Source of the DNA: JAVBQB01 sp031549265
Lineage (GTDB): Bacteria; Bacillota; Clostridia; Oscillospirales; JAVBQB01
Assembly: GCA_031549265.1 (NCBI GenBank)
Contig: JAVBQB010000001.1
Coordinates: 62,001 to 126,000, forward strand
Reading direction: 5' to 3'
DNA: 64,000 nt
Shown here: one piece after another, positions 25,263 to 34,689 of the stretch
Numbering within the stretch: the stretch's first letter is position 1
Layout: each line of letters begins with the position of its first letter
Program-made: the position numbers and the translations under genes
The notes under the pieces: generated by a model
Seen by the model: the letters and a program-made list of their open reading frames with translations, nothing else
What the model was told of the DNA's origin: nothing
Database searches by the model: none

Positions 25263-26159
25263 ATGAAAAACCCGGTGTTTTCTGGCTCCGGCGTTGCGAT
25301 TGTGACGCCATTCAAAGATGATTTCGTGAATTTCGATAAGCTCGGAGAACTTATTGAGACACAAATTGCAAATGGAACCGACGCAATTATCGCATGCGGT
25401 ACAACTGGTGAAGCGTCGACCCAATCAATCCCCGAGCATCTCGCGACAATTGAATACTGCGTCAAGCGTGCCGCCGGCCGCGTACCGGTAATTGCCGGAA
25501 CGGGATCAAACGATACCGTCCACGCGCTGATGATGTCGCAAAACGCTGAAAAGTCCGGCGCGGACGCCCTGCTGATGGTGACTCCCTATTACAACAAGAC
25601 CTCGCAGGCCGGCCTTGTCAAGCATTACTTACACGTCGCTGACAGAGTGAACATACCGATAATATTATATAATGTGCCCTCCCGAACCGGACTCTCGTTC
25701 ACTGCCGATACGTACCTGGAGCTTTCCAAGCACCCGAATATCAACGGAGTTAAGGAAGCGTCGGGCAATATCACACTTGTCGCGCAGACGCGCGCGGTTT
25801 GTCCGGAGGATTTCTACATCTGGTCGGGCAATGACGATCAGATCGTTCCGCTCATGTCGCTGGGAGCACGCGGTGTAATTTCCGTCGCGGCGAACGTTGT
25901 GCCGCATGAGGTTGCAGACATCGCCCATCTGTGGCTGGAGGGCAAGCACACCGAGTCGGCGGAATTGCAGATCAAGATGTTCGATTTAATGAACGCTCTG
26001 TTTTTGGAAGTAAATCCCATCCCCGTCAAAACAGCGATGAACATGATGGGCATGGGTGTCGGCCCGCTCCGTATGCCGCTTTGCGAGATGTCGCCCGCCA
26101 ATGCTTCTAAAATGAAAGCCGCGATGCAGAGAGCGGGACTGGCCGTGGTCGAGGGCTGA
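25263..26159 (+). CDS. dapA: 4-hydroxy-tetrahydrodipicolinate synthase
   Basis: Condenses pyruvate with aspartate semialdehyde, the committed lysine/DAP step. The 298-residue TIM barrel has GTTGE, Tyr136 in YNVPSRTG and Schiff-base Lys164 in GVKEAS. A strong GGAGG precedes the ATG, 36 nt after asd. Also needed in sporulation, since dipicolinate derives from its product. Confidence 0.97.
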   Translation: MKNPVFSGSGVAIVTPFKDDFVNFDKLGELIETQIANGTDAIIACGTTGEASTQSIPEHLATIEYCVKRAAGRVPVIAGTGSNDTVHALMMSQNAEKSGADALLMVTPYYNKTSQAGLVKHYLHVADRVNIPIILYNVPSRTGLSFTADTYLELSKHPNINGVKEASGNITLVAQTRAVCPEDFYIWSGNDDQIVPLMSLGARGVISVAANVVPHEVADIAHLWLEGKHTESAELQIKMFDLMNALFLEVNPIPVKTAMNMMGMGVGPLRMPLCEMSPANASKMKAAMQRAGLAVVEG

Positions 26160-26239
26160 AATCCGCCGTCCTGCCAGTGAGAATTAATGGATGAGCGATG
26201 AAGTTTTGCGATCGCAGCAACAATTGAGGAAGTGAGCTA

Positions 26240-27001
26240 ATGATAAAAATAATGCTGTCCGGCTGCAACGGGCGTATGGGTCAGGTAGTTACAAGACTGT
26301 GCGCAGACTCCGACCTGTATAAAATTGTTGCCGGAATTGACAGCCATACCGTTAAGCTGAACGACTACCCGGTTTATGCCGATCCGCTTGAGTTTACCGG
26401 CAAGCCGGACGTGATAATCGATTTTTCCAAGCCGGAAGCGCTGCCGGGTCTCGCGGGATTCGCGGTCAAAAACAAAGTGCCGCTGGTAATCGCCGCGACC
26501 GGTCACGACGCCGAGCATGAAAAACTTATTGCCAAAGCGGCGGTTGATATCCCGGTATTTAAATCCGCCAACATGTCGCTGGGCATCAATCTGATTTCCG
26601 CGCTGGTCAAAAAAGCGGCGGCAATTCTCGGTGACGGCTTTGAAGTCGAGATCATCGAGCGCCACCACAACCAAAAAGTTGACGCGCCGAGCGGCACCGC
26701 GATCATGCTCTATAATTCGGTTGCGTCCGCGCTGCCGTATCAGGCCGAGCAGGTATACGACCGCCATGACGTGAGGCAAAAACGCGGAAAACGGGAAATC
26801 GGACTACACGCGGTTCGGGGCGGAACTATCGTCGGAGAGCATGAGGTAATGTTTGCGGGTCATGACGAGATCATCCAGATATCACATTCGGCGCGATCGC
26901 GCGAAGTTTTCGCGGCTGGTGCACTGAAGGCGGCAAGTTTCGTAATGACCGTCAAAGAGCCCGGGTTTTACGACATGAATTCGCTGGTCGAGACGCTGTA
27001 G
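26240..27001 (+). CDS. dapB: 4-hydroxy-tetrahydrodipicolinate reductase
   Basis: NAD(P)H-dependent reduction following DapA. The 253-residue protein has an N-terminal Rossmann motif (SGCNGRMGQVV), the catalytic segment EIIERHHNQKVDAPSGTA and the C-terminal GGTIVGEHEV. It starts 80 nt after dapA with GAGGAAGTGAGCTA ahead of the ATG and ends in a terminator shared with tyrS. Confidence 0.97.
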   Translation: MIKIMLSGCNGRMGQVVTRLCADSDLYKIVAGIDSHTVKLNDYPVYADPLEFTGKPDVIIDFSKPEALPGLAGFAVKNKVPLVIAATGHDAEHEKLIAKAAVDIPVFKSANMSLGINLISALVKKAAAILGDGFEVEIIERHHNQKVDAPSGTAIMLYNSVASALPYQAEQVYDRHDVRQKRGKREIGLHAVRGGTIVGEHEVMFAGHDEIIQISHSARSREVFAAGALKAASFVMTVKEPGFYDMNSLVETL

Positions 27002-27013
27002 TATGATAAAAGC

Positions 27014-27052
27014 TAAGGACTCAAGGGGAAACGGCTCCCTTTGAGTCCTTTA
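27014..27052. terminator. Bidirectional terminator between dapB and tyrS
   Basis: A stem AAGGACTCAAGGG/CCCTTTGAGTCCTT with one small mismatch and a 9-nt loop, T-rich in the plus direction and tolerably so in the minus direction. The two operons converge here. Confidence 0.82.
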
Positions 27053-27070
27053 TTATTCTGTTTTGGATTC

Positions 27071-28294
27071 TCAGCCGATTTTGGCGCGGTGGAAAACCTT
27101 TTTCCCTTTTTTGATGATAATGCCTTCGCCAGCAAGGGCGTCCGCTGAGATAAAATACGCGAAATCGGAGACTTTGGTTCCGTCTATTTCAACGCCGCCC
27201 TGAGTAATGAGCCGCCGAGCCTCGCCTTTTGACGGGCAGAGTCCGCATTTGACCATCAGGTCGGGCAGCGCGATTTGCCTATCGGCTAAATCCGATGATT
27301 CAAGCGTAGTTTCGGGCATTTCGCCGGACGCGCCGGTGGAAAACAGCGCGTGCGCCGAGGTCTGCGCGGCTTCAGCTTCGGGTTTGCCGTGCACCATTGA
27401 AGTCAGCTCATAAGCCAGCGCTTCTTTGGCTGAGTTGAGCTCGCTGCCCTCCAGTTTTGCGTATTCCGCGATTCTGTCCAGCGGAATAAAGGTCAGCATC
27501 TTCATAAAACGAATGACATCCGCGTCGTTTACATTGCGCCAGTACTGATAGAACTCAAACGGCGAAGTCTTTGCGGCATCCAGCCAGACCGCGCCCGACG
27601 TGGTTTTGCCCATCTTGTTGCCCTCTGAATTCAGCAGCAGAGTATAGGTCAGAGCGTAGGCTTCTTTGCTGGTTTTGCGCCTAATAAGATCCGCGCCCAT
27701 AAGAATGTTGGACCATTGGTCGTCGCCGCCCATCTGAAGCGTGCAGCCGTATTTTTCGTTAAGCACCAGGAAGTCGTAGCTTTGCATCAGCATGTAGTTG
27801 AACTCAATAAACGAGAGTCCCTTTTCCAGACGGCTCTTAAAGCACTCGGCGGCGAGCATCCGGTTTACCGAAAAGTGCACTCCGATGTCACGCAGGAAAT
27901 CAATGTAATTCAGGTTGCACAGCCAGTTGGCATTATTGTCAACGATAGCCTTGCCCTCACTGAGATCGACCATGATTCCAAACTGCTTCACGAAATTCTC
28001 GCCGTACCGGATGATGTCGTCCTTGGACAGCATTTTGCGCATGTCGGTCCGTCCTGACGGATCGCCAACCATTGTGGTTCCCCCGCCGACCAGCAGGATT
28101 GGCAGGTTGCCCGCTTTTTGAAGATGACGGATAACGGTGAGCATCAGGAAGTGACCCGCGTGCAGACTGTCGGCAGTTGCGTCAAAGCCCACGTAAAAGA
28201 CGGCTTTACCGGAGTTTACAAGATCACGGACGCCCTCCTCATCAGAAGTTTGCGCGATTAGTCCTCGTTCTTTTAGTTCGTCAAAAACTGTCAT
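27071..28294 (-). CDS. tyrS: Tyrosyl-tRNA synthetase
   Basis: Class I aminoacyl-tRNA synthetase. The 407-residue protein has a HIGH-like HAGH (SLHAGHFLML, residues 44-53), KMGKT in place of KMSKS, and a C-terminal S4-like domain (LMVKCGLCPSKGEARRLITQGGV). Its ATG overlaps the recN stop as ATGA, so it is read as the last gene of the dxs-to-recN operon. No T-box leader is possible in that position, which is unusual for a Firmicute tyrS. Confidence 0.96.
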   Translation of the reverse strand: MTVFDELKERGLIAQTSDEEGVRDLVNSGKAVFYVGFDATADSLHAGHFLMLTVIRHLQKAGNLPILLVGGGTTMVGDPSGRTDMRKMLSKDDIIRYGENFVKQFGIMVDLSEGKAIVDNNANWLCNLNYIDFLRDIGVHFSVNRMLAAECFKSRLEKGLSFIEFNYMLMQSYDFLVLNEKYGCTLQMGGDDQWSNILMGADLIRRKTSKEAYALTYTLLLNSEGNKMGKTTSGAVWLDAAKTSPFEFYQYWRNVNDADVIRFMKMLTFIPLDRIAEYAKLEGSELNSAKEALAYELTSMVHGKPEAEAAQTSAHALFSTGASGEMPETTLESSDLADRQIALPDLMVKCGLCPSKGEARRLITQGGVEIDGTKVSDFAYFISADALAGEGIIIKKGKKVFHRAKIG

Positions 28295-30003
28295 ATAACC
28301 CCTCGATCATTATTATCAAAAGCTTGTCCCGAAATAAGCTCCCGGGCGCTAAGCCTTGTATTCTCAGTTATGGTGCTGCCGCCGATCAGTCTTGCGATCT
28401 CGTCCACCCTTCCGTCAAAACTCAGAAGGTCAACGCAGGTGGTCGTTCGTTCGCCGGAGTCCGACTTATGTATCCTAAAGTGAGTTCCGGCGGAGGCCGC
28501 GATTTGCGGGAGATGCGTCACGCAAAGAACCTGTTTGATTTCGGCGACCTGGGCCAGCTTGATTCCGACCTTGAGCGCCGCCCTGCCGCTGACGCCGGCG
28601 TCTACCTCGTCAAAGACCAGCGTGGCCACACTGTCCCCCATTGCCAGAACGTTTTTCATGGCCAGCATAACGCGGGCAAGTTCTCCGCCGGACGCAACCT
28701 TGGCAAGAGGCTTCAGCGGTTCCCCCGAATTGGTGGAAATGAGGAATTTGACCTCATCAATTCCGTTTGGGCTGAGTCTTTGCGAGTTGTTCTCCATATA
28801 CCTGCCCATAGCGACCGAAAAACTTACCTTGCCCATGTCCAGCTGCGAAAGCTCGTCGAGAATCCGGGCTTCAAGCTCTTTCGCCGACTCGGCGCGGCGT
28901 CTGGATAGTTTCGCGGCTGACGCGACCGTTTTCTTATGCAGATGCTCCAGGTCAGCGCGCAGTTTCGCGTATTTTTCGTCGGCAAATTCAATTTTGTCCA
29001 GCTCGTCTTTGTAATTTTGGCAGAGATCAAGGATTCCGTCGGCGGCGCACCCGTATTTGCGGCACAAGCGGTTAATCAGATCGACTCTGCCGGTTAGCTC
29101 TTCGAGCTCGTCGGGAGAGTATTCCAGATCATCCAAAAACGAGCGGATATCGGACGCCGCATCCTCGGCTGAGTATATCAGTTCCTGAACGCGCGAGCGT
29201 ACATCCTCATATTGATCGGACAGGGACGCCGCGGCACCCAGCGCATTTTCCGCTGTGGCCAGTTCGGAGCAGATCCCGTCGTTTTCCTGGTCGCCAAAGA
29301 GAAGGGCGTAAGCGGTTTCAAGACTGCCGGTCAGCTTTTCGGAGTTGCGCAGGATTGAAAGACGCGTCTCAAGCGCTTCCAGCTCGCCAGGTTCAATACG
29401 GGCGCTTTCAATCTCGTCAATGCGGGACTTCAGACTTTCGACGCGCTGATCCTTTTCCTTTGAGTCCTGTTTCAGCGCTTCCAACTCTTTTCTGATGGCA
29501 AGCAGTGCGCGGTAGTGCTCCCGGTAATCGGTCAGCAGCTCCGCTGTATTGCCAAAACTGTCGAGGTAACCGAGATGGGAGGATTCGTTGAGAAGCAGTT
29601 GGCTGTCGTGCTGGCCGTGAATATTAACGAGGAGCGACCCGATACTTCTGAGCAGCATGACCGTTATCGGTTTGCCGTTGATTCGGCATAAATTGCGGCC
29701 GTCGGAGTGTATTTCCCGCGAAATCAGCAGTTCGTCATCTGTGGCCGTTCCGGCTCCGTTATTAGACAGCCACTGGCGGACTGAATCGGAAAGCGGAGAA
29801 AACATCGCGCTGACAACCGCGGCATCGGTGCCGGAGCGGATAATATCCCTCGAAGTGCGTTCGCCCAGAGCGGCATTCAAGGCGTCGATAAGTATGGATT
29901 TGCCCGCGCCGGTCTCGCCGGTCAGAATATTCAGTCCGGCGCCAAACGAGATATCGGCGCGCTCGATAACGGCTATATTCTCAATATGAAGTAGAGTAAG
30001 CAT
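28291..30003 (-). CDS. recN: DNA repair protein RecN
   Basis: SMC-like ATPase acting on double-strand breaks. The 570 residues have Walker A GETGAGKSILIDAL (about 29-42), the QHDSQLLLNE block, long central coiled-coil segments (about 150-370), signature SGGELARVMLA and Walker B TLVFDEVDAGVSG. Start ATG behind GAGGTTC, 20 nt after argR; the argR-recN pairing is widespread in Firmicutes. Confidence 0.97.
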   Translation of the reverse strand: MLTLLHIENIAVIERADISFGAGLNILTGETGAGKSILIDALNAALGERTSRDIIRSGTDAAVVSAMFSPLSDSVRQWLSNNGAGTATDDELLISREIHSDGRNLCRINGKPITVMLLRSIGSLLVNIHGQHDSQLLLNESSHLGYLDSFGNTAELLTDYREHYRALLAIRKELEALKQDSKEKDQRVESLKSRIDEIESARIEPGELEALETRLSILRNSEKLTGSLETAYALLFGDQENDGICSELATAENALGAAASLSDQYEDVRSRVQELIYSAEDAASDIRSFLDDLEYSPDELEELTGRVDLINRLCRKYGCAADGILDLCQNYKDELDKIEFADEKYAKLRADLEHLHKKTVASAAKLSRRRAESAKELEARILDELSQLDMGKVSFSVAMGRYMENNSQRLSPNGIDEVKFLISTNSGEPLKPLAKVASGGELARVMLAMKNVLAMGDSVATLVFDEVDAGVSGRAALKVGIKLAQVAEIKQVLCVTHLPQIAASAGTHFRIHKSDSGERTTTCVDLLSFDGRVDEIARLIGGSTITENTRLSARELISGQAFDNNDRGVI

Positions 30004-30023
30004 TTTGAACCTCGCGGTAAATA

Positions 30024-30482
30024 TTATCGCGCGAGCATATTGGAGATTTCACGCAGGAATTCGCTTGCGGCGTTTGTGTCGCGCATTATCAGCATGCCGG
30101 TGTCGTCGCCCGCGATGGTGCCCACGATCTCGACGACATGCATCGAATCGAGGGCGGAACACGCGGCGGAAGCCAAGCCCGGCAGCGTCTTGATAACAAT
30201 GATGTTTTGCGCGCTGTCGACGCTGACAATACTCTCACGGAATATCGTCCGGAGCCGGACCGAGAAATTGCTGTCGGCCTCGCCCGATATGCTGATCGAA
30301 TACTTGTAAGTCCCCTTTTCAGTGAGGACTTTGACCAGCCTGAGCTCCTTAATGTCACGTGAGATTGTCGCCTGGGTGGTGACATATCCGGAATTTTTGA
30401 GCAGTTCGGCTAGCTCTTCCTGTGTTTCGACAGTATGAGTGTCGATAATTTCCAGTATTTTCGATTGTCGCTGAAACTTCAT
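30024..30482 (-). CDS. argR: Arginine repressor ArgR/AhrC
   Basis: Hexameric arginine-dependent DNA-binding regulator. The 152-residue protein has the winged HTH with TQEELAELLKNSGYVTTQATISRDIKEL (shown here as two overlapping conserved blocks) in the first 50 residues and a C-terminal oligomerisation/arginine-binding domain with GTIAGDDTGMLI. A GGAGG lies at its start. No arginine genes are adjacent; its place in the recN-tlyA string is a conserved Firmicute arrangement. Confidence 0.96.
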   Translation of the reverse strand: MKFQRQSKILEIIDTHTVETQEELAELLKNSGYVTTQATISRDIKELRLVKVLTEKGTYKYSISISGEADSNFSVRLRTIFRESIVSVDSAQNIIVIKTLPGLASAACSALDSMHVVEIVGTIAGDDTGMLIMRDTNAASEFLREISNMLAR

Positions 30483-30513
30483 GGTTACCTCCGGCAGATA
30501 CGCCCCGCTTCTG

Positions 30514-31368
30514 CTAAAACATCATACTCGACAGTTTTCGGGTTAGTATATCGTAAAAACTGTTATCCTTTGTGCGAAGGAAACAGGTTACCCTGTCCGA
30601 TTTTTTTATGTTAATTATGTCCTGGTTTTCGACATGTACACTGTCGTCCCCGTCTACCGTCAGGAAAATCTCGCCAGACTGCGAGAATGGCCTTACGGTG
30701 ATTTTCCTGTCGCCGTTGAGGATAAACGAGCGGTCATACAGCCCGTGCGGGCAGATCGGGGTCATTATCGTATTATTGACCCAGGGTTCGACTATCGGCC
30801 CGCCTGCCGCCATTGAGTATGCGGTAGAGCCGGTTGGCGTGGCAAAAATTACTCCGTCGCCGCGTATGCACATGGAACCCGTGGGCTCAACGCTAACGTC
30901 AAGCTGAATAATGCGTGAGATCGGCCCGGTGCTGAGTACCGCGTCATTTAGCGCAAAAGATGAGAAAACCGTTTCACCGTTACGGACGACGGATACATCC
31001 AGCATCATCCGTTTGTCAAGCGAATAATCGCCGGACAGAATCTGGTCAAACAGCGAAAACTCGTCCAGTTCCAATTCGGCAAGGAAGCCGATTTTCCCCA
31101 CGTTGACCGCGATGATCGGCGTGCTATGAACGGCGCACAGCCGGGATGCCTTCAGGATGGTGCCGTCACCGCCGAGCGTAACGACGGCATCCATGCGCGA
31201 CATGTCATCAACGCCGGCATAGCGGACGAAATGGGGCAGATGCGGCAACAGCTCTTTGTCGTTGGCATATACTCTGACGTTTTTCGAGTGGAGCAGTTCG
31301 GCTATCTCTTTCGTCGCGGCGAGACCGATGTCCCGGGACGGGTTTGCGAAAAGCATGACGTCAGTCAA
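30514..31368 (-). CDS. nadK: NAD kinase
   Basis: Phosphorylates NAD to NADP. The 284-residue protein contains the signature VTLGGDGTILKAS, the ALNDAVLS segment, and TPTGSTAYSMAAGGPIV. The start is TTG at 31368, seven nt after GGAGGAG, overlapping the tlyA stop; the longer open frame to 31392 would bury the Shine-Dalgarno. It sits between tlyA and argR in the OLE locus operon. Confidence 0.93.
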   Translation of the reverse strand: MTDVMLFANPSRDIGLAATKEIAELLHSKNVRVYANDKELLPHLPHFVRYAGVDDMSRMDAVVTLGGDGTILKASRLCAVHSTPIIAVNVGKIGFLAELELDEFSLFDQILSGDYSLDKRMMLDVSVVRNGETVFSSFALNDAVLSTGPISRIIQLDVSVEPTGSMCIRGDGVIFATPTGSTAYSMAAGGPIVEPWVNNTIMTPICPHGLYDRSFILNGDRKITVRPFSQSGEIFLTVDGDDSVHVENQDIINIKKSDRVTCFLRTKDNSFYDILTRKLSSMMF

Positions 31369-32119
31369 GGGAACGCTCCTCCTCCGCTGCAATTAAATAA
31401 GCGAGATATTCAACGTTGCCGCCTGTGCCGGTGATGGGAGAGTCAATTATCCCGTTAAAAGAAAACCCGGCGTCAGGCGCGTCAAGGCTGAATTGCTCTA
31501 GAATCCTACGGCGCACCGATTCGTCACGGACTATCCCGTTTTTGCCGATGCCCGCCCTGCCGGCTTCAAACTGAGGCTTGACAAGGCAGATGACGGGAAC
31601 GCCGGAGTCGAGCAGACGGCGCAATGGCCGCAAAACCAGCGAAAGCGAAATGAACGAGACGTCCACCGCGACAAATTGGGGGGCAAACGGCAGACTGCCC
31701 GGAGTCAGGTCACGGATGTCCGCGCTTTCCATCGAGATTACCCTGTTATTGGATTTGAGTGAAGGCGCCAGCTGGTCATGGCCGACGTCGATTGCCAGCA
31801 CCTTGCAAGCGCCGCGCTCCAGCATACATTCGGTAAAACCGCCGGTCGAAGCGCCGACATCCATAGCGGAAACGTCCGTTAAATCGATGCCAAAATGATC
31901 GAGAGCGTGGCGCAGTTTATAATATCCGCGCCCGACATGTTTTTCGCATTCGGGCGAGATCGTTATCTCATCAGCCGGGGAGACTTTAGCTCCGGGTTTA
32001 GTCGCGGTTCGGCTGTTAACCGACACATAGCCCGAGGCAATCGCGTTTTGAGCCTTTTGGCGGCTGTCGAAGTATCCCGATTCAAAAAGCAGGACGTCCA
32101 GCCTGCGTAAATCATGCAT
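31361..32119 (-). CDS. tlyA: TlyA family rRNA methyltransferase
   Basis: S4-domain plus SAM-methyltransferase fusion, in this family a 2'-O-methyltransferase of rRNA. About 252 residues: S4 RNA-binding N-terminus (LDVLLFESGYFDSRQKAQNAI), then the SAM motif MDVGASTGGFTECML and the PQFVAVDVSFISL strand. The start is either ATG 32119 or GTG 32128, both overlapping the dxs stop; ATG is preferred. The family is also annotated as haemolysin, a misleading name. Confidence 0.92.
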   Translation of the reverse strand: MHDLRRLDVLLFESGYFDSRQKAQNAIASGYVSVNSRTATKPGAKVSPADEITISPECEKHVGRGYYKLRHALDHFGIDLTDVSAMDVGASTGGFTECMLERGACKVLAIDVGHDQLAPSLKSNNRVISMESADIRDLTPGSLPFAPQFVAVDVSFISLSLVLRPLRRLLDSGVPVICLVKPQFEAGRAGIGKNGIVRDESVRRRILEQFSLDAPDAGFSFNGIIDSPITGTGGNVEYLAYLIAAEEERSLD

Positions 32120-33995
32120 ACGGCGCACTTTCGACTATAGAGAGATTTGGTCTCAGCATGTTGTGCAAGGCTGAGGAGATAGTCGAGGCGTCAAGCCCGA
32201 ACTTGCATTGAAGCTGACTGACCGTACCGTGCGGAACAAACGTGCTTCCGATATTAAAGAGCTTTATTCCGGCGGCGAGCCCGTTCTGGGCGACTGTTGA
32301 AGCCAGCCGTTCGCCGACCGACCCGGAAAGGACGCAATCTTCGATGACTGCCAGGTTTCTTGTTTTCCTGAGTGAGGCGAGAACTATATCCGCCTGGAGC
32401 GGCGAAATTCCGCCGAGCTTTAGTACCTCGGCGGAAATACCCTTGGAGGCAAGTATTTTGTGCGCCTCAAGAGCGTTATTTATCAAGGTGCCGTAAGAAA
32501 CGATAGTGATGTCGCGGCCGGAGCGGACGACTGCCGTCTGGGTGCTGGGGTTATTATCCCGGTACGCACCCTCACCGCCGCGCGGGAACCGGATTGCGAC
32601 TGGCCCGGTTAAATCCAGTACCGCGTACTCGAGCATTGTCCTGAGTTCGGCAAAGCTTGCCGGGCACAGTACCTGCATCCCTGGGATCTGACAAAGGAAA
32701 CCGACGTCGAACACCCCGTGATGTGTCTCGCCGTCCTCTCCCGTGATACCAGCTCTGTCAACTGCAAACACAACGTGCTGTCCGGGCAGGGCAACGTCGT
32801 GGATCAGCATGTCATAAGCGCGCTGCAAAAAGGTGGAGTAAATGGCGCAGACCGGGACGAGTCCCTGCTTGGCCATGCCGCCGGCCATCGCGACGGCGTG
32901 CTCCTCCGCGATTCCCACGTCGAAAAACCGCTCGGGGAACTGCTGAGAAAACTTGTCGAGTCCTGTGCCGGACTGCATAGCGGCCGTCAGCGCGCAAACA
33001 CGGTCATTCTTGCCGGCGAGTTCGACAAGCGCGTCGCCGAAAACCGATGAAAACGTTGGTACACTGGCCGAAACCGAACGGCCCGACGCGATATCAAACT
33101 TTGCGACGCCATGGTATTGAGGCGGATCGTCCTCGGAATATTTATATCCCTTGCCCTTTGTCGTGTTAAGGTGGATAAGCGTTGGCTTGCGCATATCCCT
33201 GGCCATTTCAAGCAAGCGGCAGATCTCGCGAATATTATGCCCGTCGCAGGGGCCGAGATAAGAGAAGCCCATACTCTCGAAAAATCCGCCGGGCAAGAGC
33301 GCGTCCTTGACAGCGGTTTTAACATTGTGGGAAAAACGGTAAAATGACCGGCCGCCGGGCAGTCTGCCTAGAATTCTCCGGTATGTGTTCTTGGCTCTCA
33401 GATAGTTCGGCTTGGTGCGAAGGTAAGCCAGATGACGCGATAGTCCACCGACGTTTTGAGTGATTGACATGCCGTTGTCGTTAAGGATGACGATGAGCGG
33501 CAAGCCACACTGCCCAGCGTCGTTTAGCGCCTCGTAAGCCAGTCCGCCGGTGAGAGCGCCGTCTCCAAGCATGGCGATAACGCTGTAGGCATGGTTGAGC
33601 AGCGTGCGCGATCTTGCCATACCCAGCGCGACTGAAACGGCGGTTGAAGCGTGACCCGCGACAAACGCGTCATGTACACTCTCGTCGGGCTTTGGGAAAC
33701 CGGATATCCCGCCAAGCGTACGAAGCGTATTAAAGCGGTCGCGCCGTCCGGTAAGGATTTTATGGACATAGCACTGGTGCCCGACGTCAAATATCAGCCG
33801 GTCATAGGCGGTGTCAAAGACGCGGTGTATCGCGACTGTAAGTTCGACGGCACCGAGATTGGAAGCAAGATGACCGCCGGTCTTCGAGATATTCTCTATC
33901 AAGAAAGACCTCAATTCCCCGCTAAGGGCATCCAATTCCCCGAAGCTTAGGTTTTTGAGGTCCTTATAGGTTGTCAAATTCTGCAAAATACTCAT
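32112..33995 (-). CDS. dxs: 1-deoxy-D-xylulose 5-phosphate synthase
   Basis: TPP-dependent first enzyme of the MEP pathway, joining pyruvate and glyceraldehyde 3-phosphate. The 627 residues show HQCYVHKILTGR, TPP-binding GDGALTGGLAYEALNDAG with later NDNGMSI, and the transketolase-like central domain with ITGEDGETHHGVFD. It follows oapA by 27 nt and overlaps tlyA. Confidence 0.97.
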   Translation of the reverse strand: MSILQNLTTYKDLKNLSFGELDALSGELRSFLIENISKTGGHLASNLGAVELTVAIHRVFDTAYDRLIFDVGHQCYVHKILTGRRDRFNTLRTLGGISGFPKPDESVHDAFVAGHASTAVSVALGMARSRTLLNHAYSVIAMLGDGALTGGLAYEALNDAGQCGLPLIVILNDNGMSITQNVGGLSRHLAYLRTKPNYLRAKNTYRRILGRLPGGRSFYRFSHNVKTAVKDALLPGGFFESMGFSYLGPCDGHNIREICRLLEMARDMRKPTLIHLNTTKGKGYKYSEDDPPQYHGVAKFDIASGRSVSASVPTFSSVFGDALVELAGKNDRVCALTAAMQSGTGLDKFSQQFPERFFDVGIAEEHAVAMAGGMAKQGLVPVCAIYSTFLQRAYDMLIHDVALPGQHVVFAVDRAGITGEDGETHHGVFDVGFLCQIPGMQVLCPASFAELRTMLEYAVLDLTGPVAIRFPRGGEGAYRDNNPSTQTAVVRSGRDITIVSYGTLINNALEAHKILASKGISAEVLKLGGISPLQADIVLASLRKTRNLAVIEDCVLSGSVGERLASTVAQNGLAAGIKLFNIGSTFVPHGTVSQLQCKFGLDASTISSALHNMLRPNLSIVESAPYA

Positions 33996-34022
33996 AGCAC
34001 ATACCTATAACCGGGGAAAGAA

Positions 34023-34646
34023 TCATTTACGGCGCCGGGGGTTCATCCTTCGGAAGAGGTGCAGCACCCGCCCGCACATATAGATGATTTGGGTGTTGCG
34101 GTTGAGCGCCAGACTCTTGCCTGCCGCCTTCCCGCCAACGGTGAGACCGGCGACGATGCCGGAAAAAACGAGTTGCAGCGCGATATTGTTGAGAGAAAGG
34201 TCGGATGCCAGCCGCGTGACGATGACTGCGCTGGTCGTACCGCTGATTATCCCCGAAATATCGCCGACGACGTCGTTGCAGAAGCACGAAACCTTGTCGG
34301 CTCTGCGAATGAGTATCAGGGCCTCCATAGAGCCGGTAACCTTGCGCGATGCCATCGAATGAAACGGGGCCTCGGTAGCGGAAGCCGCCGCAATGCCGAC
34401 AATATCAAACCCGACTCCGACAGCAATAAAAAGGACTAGAATCATAAAAGCGAGAAAATAGCTGACCGAGCCCAGCGAAATCGAGGACAGATATGTCAGG
34501 AGTATAGACAAACCGCAAGAGGTAAAGGTCAAAAGCAAAACCCATCGGATATCGACTTTTTTTGAAGTAACCGCCGATGCTTTTAGTTTATGCTTGTGGT
34601 GCTTGTTTATATCTTTATTATTTTGTAAAAACGGGTCGTCTTTCAC
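34023..34646 (-). CDS. oapA: OLE-associated membrane protein OapA
   Basis: 207-residue integral membrane protein: a Lys/His-rich cytosolic N-terminus (1-32), hydrophobic helices at about 34-54, 60-88, 128-146 and 155-175, and a basic C-terminal tail ending MNPRRRK. The loop holds RADKVSCFCNDVVGDISG, resembling the DUF21 region of CorB-type Mg/Co proteins, which is how this family is often annotated. Position immediately downstream of the structured RNA and before dxs is the defining context of OapA, the protein partner of OLE RNA. GTG start with GAGGG. Identity as OapA rests on context plus family look. Confidence 0.8.
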   Translation of the reverse strand: MKDDPFLQNNKDINKHHKHKLKASAVTSKKVDIRWVLLLTFTSCGLSILLTYLSSISLGSVSYFLAFMILVLFIAVGVGFDIVGIAAASATEAPFHSMASRKVTGSMEALILIRRADKVSCFCNDVVGDISGIISGTTSAVIVTRLASDLSLNNIALQLVFSGIVAGLTVGGKAAGKSLALNRNTQIIYMCGRVLHLFRRMNPRRRK

Positions 34647-34689
34647 TCAAATCCCTCGAAAACTGTCATTCGCATAATTGAACGTGGCG

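Noticed and set aside
28291..28310. Possible T-box for tyrS
   Set aside because: There is no untranslated space: tyrS begins within the recN stop codon.
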